Shown here piece after piece: positions 7,393-10,618 of a DNA stretch of 10,618 nucleotides. The notes under the pieces were generated by a model. The model was not told the DNA's origin. It saw nothing but the letters and a program-made list of their open reading frames with translations, and did no database searches. The position numbers were made by a program, and so were the translations under genes. The stretch spans positions 1-10,618 of the forward strand of contig QUTJ01031273.1 in the NCBI GenBank assembly GCA_003573635.1, read 5' to 3'. The stretch is from Goniomonas avonlea. Its lineage: Eukaryota > Cryptophyceae > Goniomonadida > Goniomonadaceae. How positions within the stretch are numbered: position 1 is the stretch's first letter; each line of letters starts with the position of its first letter.

Positions 7393-7746
7393 ATGGTGCA
7401 CGAAAAAGCGGCGTCACATCAGCGGTACCCTGTGATCGACCCCAACCCGAGCATCGGGGCTGTCATTCGCAACATGGATAGCGGCGACTGGGGAAGGTTT
7501 GCTGCAATCACTGCGGTGTCACTACCTTTTGGGTTCGCTGTTGGTCCGTTCCGCCCTCATTCTCATTCTTTTTCGTCGCGTGCTCACTTTTTGGCAGGAG
7601 GAAATATCCGTAGGCCAACCATGATTTTCGCTGGGATTGTTGGTGCAATTGGTGGGATGGCGATTGGATTTCAGGGGTCCGCACACCGATTGCTTGGTTT
7701 GGCTCCCAACGATCGTGAGGTAGCAAGGATGAAGCAGTCGGCCTAA
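7393..7746 (+). CDS. NADH:ubiquinone oxidoreductase 21 kDa subunit (NUXM-like), mitochondrial complex I
   Basis: Accessory subunit of the membrane arm of respiratory complex I in the inner mitochondrial membrane; known from fungi (NUXM) and plants, with no catalytic role. Exons are 7393-7543 and 7598-7746, with a 54-nt GT-AG intron (7544-7597) ending in ttttggcag. The product is about 99 residues. It carries the family signature: YPVIDPNPSIGAVIRNM near the N terminus, a hydrophobic AAITAVSLPFGFAVG, then RRPTM, then a second hydrophobic segment FAGIVGAIGGMAIGFQ and SAHRLLGLAPNDREVAR. The plant and fungal equivalents have Y-Q-N-S-A-G-R-L-M-G at the last motif. The intron is a multiple of three with no stop, but removing it joins VG to GNIRRPT as in the family. 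No cleavable presequence is seen. It diverges from the Ig-like repeat gene. Confidence 0.88.
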   Translation: MVHEKAASHQRYPVIDPNPSIGAVIRNMDSGDWGRFAAITAVSLPFGFAVGPFRPHSHSFSSRAHFLAGGNIRRPTMIFAGIVGAIGGMAIGFQGSAHRLLGLAPNDREVARMKQSA

Positions 7747-8012
7747 CTGTGTAAAATTATGTTTTCTGATTTTTCCTCTTCTGTATGTGTATGCCATCAG
7801 TTTCATCAGTCGCGTGCCGAGAGAACACAGGCAATTCCTTAGGGGTTGACAATTTTACGCACAGTTCTGACCCGCGTGCCTCTATGCACAGTCCTGACCC
7901 GTGTCTTGGAGTGAACAAGCCGCACCGTCCAGCTCAGGCGAGCAATTCGAGAAAGAGCAGAGGAAACAAATGCAAAAATACCCGAGAGAGATATTGTCTC
8001 ACCAAAGAGTGA
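7747..8012. other. Flank of complex I gene with 27-bp tandem duplication
   Basis: No gene is recognised. The first ~50 bp after the stop are T-rich and are probably the 3' untranslated region. A 27-bp unit beginning gcacag starts at 7859 and again at 7886 (gcacagttctgacccgcgtg against gcacagtcctgacccgtgtc). Confidence 0.6.
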
Positions 8013-8895
8013 TCACTTGATTTCAACACCCTGAAACAATGGAGCTTCAACGTACCGCAACAGCAATGAAAGTTGCGGATACGCCAGTTCGCTTTGTGAG
8101 TCACTGCCCAATCGTAATGCAGATAAGCCAGACCGGTTTGTGAGGTCACTGCCCAATGCCGAGAGGCTGTGAAGTGGTGTTCTGCGAGGAGCGGGTCGAC
8201 GAATGGTCGGCCCGACACTGACCAAGGGCGAGCGTGAACACCATCTAGCCAGGTGGAACTCGTCCACGGGTGCCGAGTGAGCACAGCACGTCCCAATGTC
8301 GAACGCTGTTCACTGAAAGCTCCATTCAATAGCCTCTGACTAGACCACAACTTAACAGACTGCAGGAAAAAAATCACTTTAACGGTGACATTACTAATTT
8401 GGTGACCACCTTGACGAGGGCCAGAGCGTACCTTGGGCACGACGGACTAAGCACCGACCAAAAGATCCAGTTGTGCACCCGAGCTCGTCCTGTGCACAGG
8501 TTCAACCTTTGCAGAAAATAGCTTGTTCACAGCCTGGTTCCGGTTAATTTTTCTCTTCCAACACTACAGCCCCACACCCAAACCAAACGAGACACAGAGC
8601 TCCTGGTACCTGAGAATGCCGCATTATTGTGCTTGCTGGTGCTGTCCACCACCGCTCACGTGCTGACAGCCCAAGAATCAGTGATGACTTAGTTGGCAAT
8701 GCTTGGTCAGTGATACGCGACTTTCAACCACCACAGTCCAGCGGCCCGGATCGAGCGAGATGACATCTCCTTAGTTCGTCTGCGCGACAGCTGAATCCAA
8801 GCCGGGCTCGTGATTGAACGAGCAGTTGGTGAGCATACGAGAAGCTGACCTGACGCGAGCACCGCCGCCGCCAATCTCACACGTGTACTCTGCAT
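8013..8895 (-). other. Weak candidate for a small minus-strand gene
   Basis: Two pieces hint at a gene. Upstream, ATG 8895 opens a signal-like start (MQSTRVRLAAAVLAS). It can splice in phase from a GTCAGC donor to an exon reading GDVISLDPGRWTVVVESR (to 8717), and then, through a 107-nt intron (8716-8610), to VPGALCLVWFGCG. Downstream, an open frame ends at the stop at 8013 with SDSQSELAYPQLSLLLRYVE. I cannot join the two parts or name a family. The 168-codon open frame at 7934-8440 begins at GTG and shows no family signature. Some of this region may instead be 5' exons of the plus-strand RhoGAP gene. Confidence 0.2.
8074..8158. repeat. 44-bp tandem duplication
   Basis: Copies are at 8074-8113 and 8118-8158, period 44. 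The shared core on the plus strand is tttgtgag(g)tcactgcccaat. On the minus strand both copies read TTGGGCAG followed by TGAC(C)TCACAAA, i.e. an acceptor-like AG followed by similar sequence. This resembles the junction-copying repeats in the kinase introns. Confidence 0.7.
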
Positions 8896-9105
8896 TCTTG
8901 CTCGCCCCCCGTGCCCCTGTTGCCACTTTGCCCAGTCATCGCCGACTCATCGCGGTTGAACCTCACACATTTCATATGTGGATAGGATTTGGAGAAGTGT
9001 TAGTGTTAATAATCCAATCTACTATCTGATCACCACTCTGAAGGTGTCTGCGCTTTTGTTCAAACCGGACAGTCTGGGCGAGCAGCCGGCCGAAAGCAGC
9101 CGGCG

Positions 9106-10128
9106 ATGTCCGCCGTTGTGCAGACATGTAACGAGCTCATGCTTGCTCTTTCCGCACATGTATCGACGATACTTTTTGGACCTCTTGAGGTGAAGGAATT
9201 GCGTACTATAAAGACTGCGTGTGCTCGGGTGGTGAAAGGTCGGATTGCTTCTCGTCAGCGTTTCAGCATTTCACACAGTGACAGGAGAGCACGTGCGATC
9301 TGAGTCCTTGGCGCCTCGGTTTGCTGCTGGTTTGTTGGTTGCATTGCTCGGGGCCATCCCAGAAATCTTATCCCAACACATGGTTGCAGCACTCGTGACG
9401 ATTTTGGCTGGTGAGACTGACACCGTGATATTGCGTTCCTAACTCTGGGCAGATTCTCAGGGTAAGAGCATACCAGCAATAGTACGGACAATGCGGGAAG
9501 AGTTTCACAGGAGTGAGTGGTCGATGCCCATGTTCACTACGTCGCTGATTTTGTGCCCAGATCTCTCCCAGCAACCACATTTCCCTCTGTTCCGAACCAC
9601 TCTTGGTAACGATGTCAGATCGGGATATTTGAGAGTATTTACCTTTTGCAGCGTTTCTGTCAGAACATGCACGATCTTCAGGGACGTCAACGACAAGTCT
9701 CGCGGCCACGTTCGGCCCTGCCTTGTTGTAAGGCCGATATGCCACCAGCTCAACTCGCTCACACCTCCGTAGCTCAAAGGCAGTCGAGACACAGTTGATT
9801 CTCGAGGAACACTGTGTTGCAATTCTTGTGTTCCTCATCGAGCATAACGACCAACTCTTTGACCAGGCACCTTCAGGTGCGTGGCTCAACCAATTTATTT
9901 GCTCCCTCATCCGTTGCAGGTGCCGGTCAAGGCGGCAAGAGTGAAGGCTCTGGAGGTTTGTGTATTTTCGTTACAGGTGCACAGCAACCTCACATTTCGC
10001 AGCAGCTGGCCCACAGGCAGCGTGGTCTGTATCCGTCCGACCAAAAGTTCCTCGGGTTGGACAGCCAGTTCGCGCTAGACTCGAGCGAGGGGGGAAGGTG
10101 GAAGGGGCTTCTTCTGACGTTGTGTTAG
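9106..10128 (+). CDS. RhoGAP-fold protein, probably catalytically degenerate
   Basis: Exons are 9106-9238, 9285-9410, 9453-9512, 9561-9605, 9652-9727, 9773-9876 and 9920-10128. Introns are 46, 42, 48, 46, 45 and 43 nt, all GT-AG and all in phase; the product is about 250 residues. Recognition rests on the C-terminal half of the RhoGAP fold: TTLAFLSEHARSS, then SLAATFGPAL (family N-L-A-x-x-F-G-P-x-L), then CVAILVFLIEHNDQLFD. Upstream, PLEVKELR matches the segment after the arginine finger, and AAGLLVALLGAIPEIL aligns with the family's ASLLKxxLRxLPEPL. The finger Arg (G-x-F-R), the Lys of that helix and the Asn of N-L-A are not present. The C-terminal ~70 residues are Gly/Ser/Gln-rich. ATG 9106 falls at the edge of the domain, so one or more 5' exons may lie upstream; the frame is open back to 9013. 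Confidence 0.75.
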
Positions 10129-10318
10129 AGCACACTTGGTTCTTGCTGACCCCTGATGCCTCCAAGATTCTTGCAGTCTTGAACCACGACCCGTAAGTCG
10201 TTGTCGTTGACCTGAGAGGCAGGAACAGGGTCGTACCCCAAGCAGTCACTAATGGACGAGAGGGGTTTAACTCATGGAAGAGGGGTCTAACTCAGATGTG
10301 GTTGATGGAAGAGAGGGG
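10129..10318. other. Flank leading into degenerate GGAAGAGGGG repeats
   Basis: No gene is recognised beyond the RhoGAP stop. From ~10255 the sequence becomes a degenerate repeat of the form g(g)aagaggggt-t/c-taactca: gagaggggtttaactcatg, ggaagaggggtctaactcag, ggaagaggggt-like at 10307. It leads directly into the telomere-type tract. Confidence 0.5.
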
Positions 10319-10352
10319 TTTAGGTTTAGGGTTTAGGGTTTAGGGTTTAGGG
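10319..10352 (+). repeat. Interstitial telomere-type TTTAGGG repeats
   Basis: TTTAGG at 10319-10324 is followed by four perfect TTTAGGG units to 10352. The tract is not terminal: unique-looking sequence and another tandem repeat follow. The 13-bp sequence ggaagagaggggt lies immediately before it (10307-10319) and shortly after it (10360-10372). Confidence 0.92.
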
Positions 10353-10523
10353 GTCGAACGGAAGAGAGGGGTCTCACCCATTGATCTTGGACTTGTCAAT
10401 ACGGTTTCGATTGGAGAAAGCCGTTAGTCTTAACAGCAGCGCCAAGTGGAAAGTCTTGAGCTCTTACAGAGGACCGATTGTTTTCTCGAGACAGTGAAGC
10501 TCTTACAGTGGCTCAGGCCCTGC
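10353..10523. other. Spacer with short repeated motif
   Basis: No gene recognised. The motif agctcttacag occurs at ~10459-10469 and ~10498-10508, followed by aggaccg and tggctcag. The similarity to an acceptor-plus-exon duplication is noted, but no coding frame was identified. Confidence 0.4.
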
Positions 10524-10618
10524 GCCACCAGAGGAAAGGCTGTTGTCTCCAAGCTATAGTTACGCGCTGTGCCACCAGAGGAAAGGCTGTTGTCTCCAAG
10601 CTATAGTTACGCGCTGTG
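10524..10618. repeat. 47-bp tandem repeat reaching the window edge
   Basis: The unit begins gccaccagaggaaaggctgt and runs to gcgctgt. Copies at 10524-10570 and 10571-10617 are identical, and the last base (g) is consistent with a third copy. The array may continue beyond the window. Confidence 0.9.

Noticed and set aside
7934-8440. 168-codon minus-strand open frame
   Set aside because: It starts at GTG, shows no domain or family signature, and includes a tandem duplication. Splice-like sites inside it (CCCAAG with gtacgc, ttcctgcag) suggest the open frame is accidental.
9368-9910. 180-codon minus-strand open frame opposite the RhoGAP exons
   Set aside because: The plus strand there gives six consecutive in-phase exons with 42-48 nt introns and a RhoGAP signature; the minus-strand translation has no such support.
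9960-10196. Alternative reading frame at the RhoGAP 3' end giving VRPKVPRVGQPVRARLE and a later stop
   Set aside because: Reaching this frame from the exon ending at 9876 would need a 21-nt or out-of-phase intron. The in-phase frame ends at 10128. It cannot be fully excluded without transcripts.
10319-10352. A true chromosome end
   Set aside because: Only about five units are present and at least 265 bp of other sequence follow, so the tract is interstitial.

Overview
The window looks like nuclear DNA of a microbial eukaryote (a protist or alga). The genes are split by many very short GT-AG introns, mostly 42-54 nt. They encode eukaryotic signalling proteins and a nuclear-encoded respiratory complex I subunit, and there is a block of TTTAGGG telomere-type repeats. 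I cannot name the species. TTTAGGG repeats occur in plants, many algae and several protist groups. No bacterial-style operons, rRNA or tRNA genes were seen.

Layout. (1) Positions 1-2346, minus strand: the first ten coding exons of an AGC-family protein kinase with an N-terminal myosin-TH1-like (PH-fold) domain. The gene runs off the left edge before the catalytic loop. (2) Positions 2352-3610, plus strand: a two-pass membrane protein of unknown function. Its start codon lies about 5 bp from the furthest-upstream start codon of the kinase. (3) Positions 3611-5577: no gene recognised, but dense in simple and tandem repeats. (4) Positions 5578-7203, minus strand: a secreted or membrane-anchored protein with three diverged copies of an Ig-like repeat, split by about ten introns. 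(5) Positions 7393-7746, plus strand: a complex I 21 kDa (NUXM-like) subunit, divergent from gene 4. (6) Positions 7747-9105: mostly unresolved, with a weak minus-strand gene candidate and two short tandem repeats. (7) Positions 9106-10128, plus strand: a RhoGAP-fold protein that seems to lack the canonical catalytic residues. (8) Positions 10129-10618: subtelomere-like repeats, with an interstitial TTTAGGG tract and a 47-bp tandem repeat that reaches the window edge.

The most striking observation is in the kinase gene. Its upstream introns are 42-54 nt, but the last three are 237, 497 and more than 217 nt. The 237- and 497-nt introns are inflated by degenerate tandem copies of their own 3' splice junction together with the first 14-30 nt of the following exon. 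They therefore carry arrays of decoy acceptors followed by mock exon starts. The genes do not form an evident pathway. Kinase and RhoGAP are signalling proteins, and NUXM is mitochondrial housekeeping.

All exon models were made by eye from reading frame, splice consensus and family similarity, with no transcript data.
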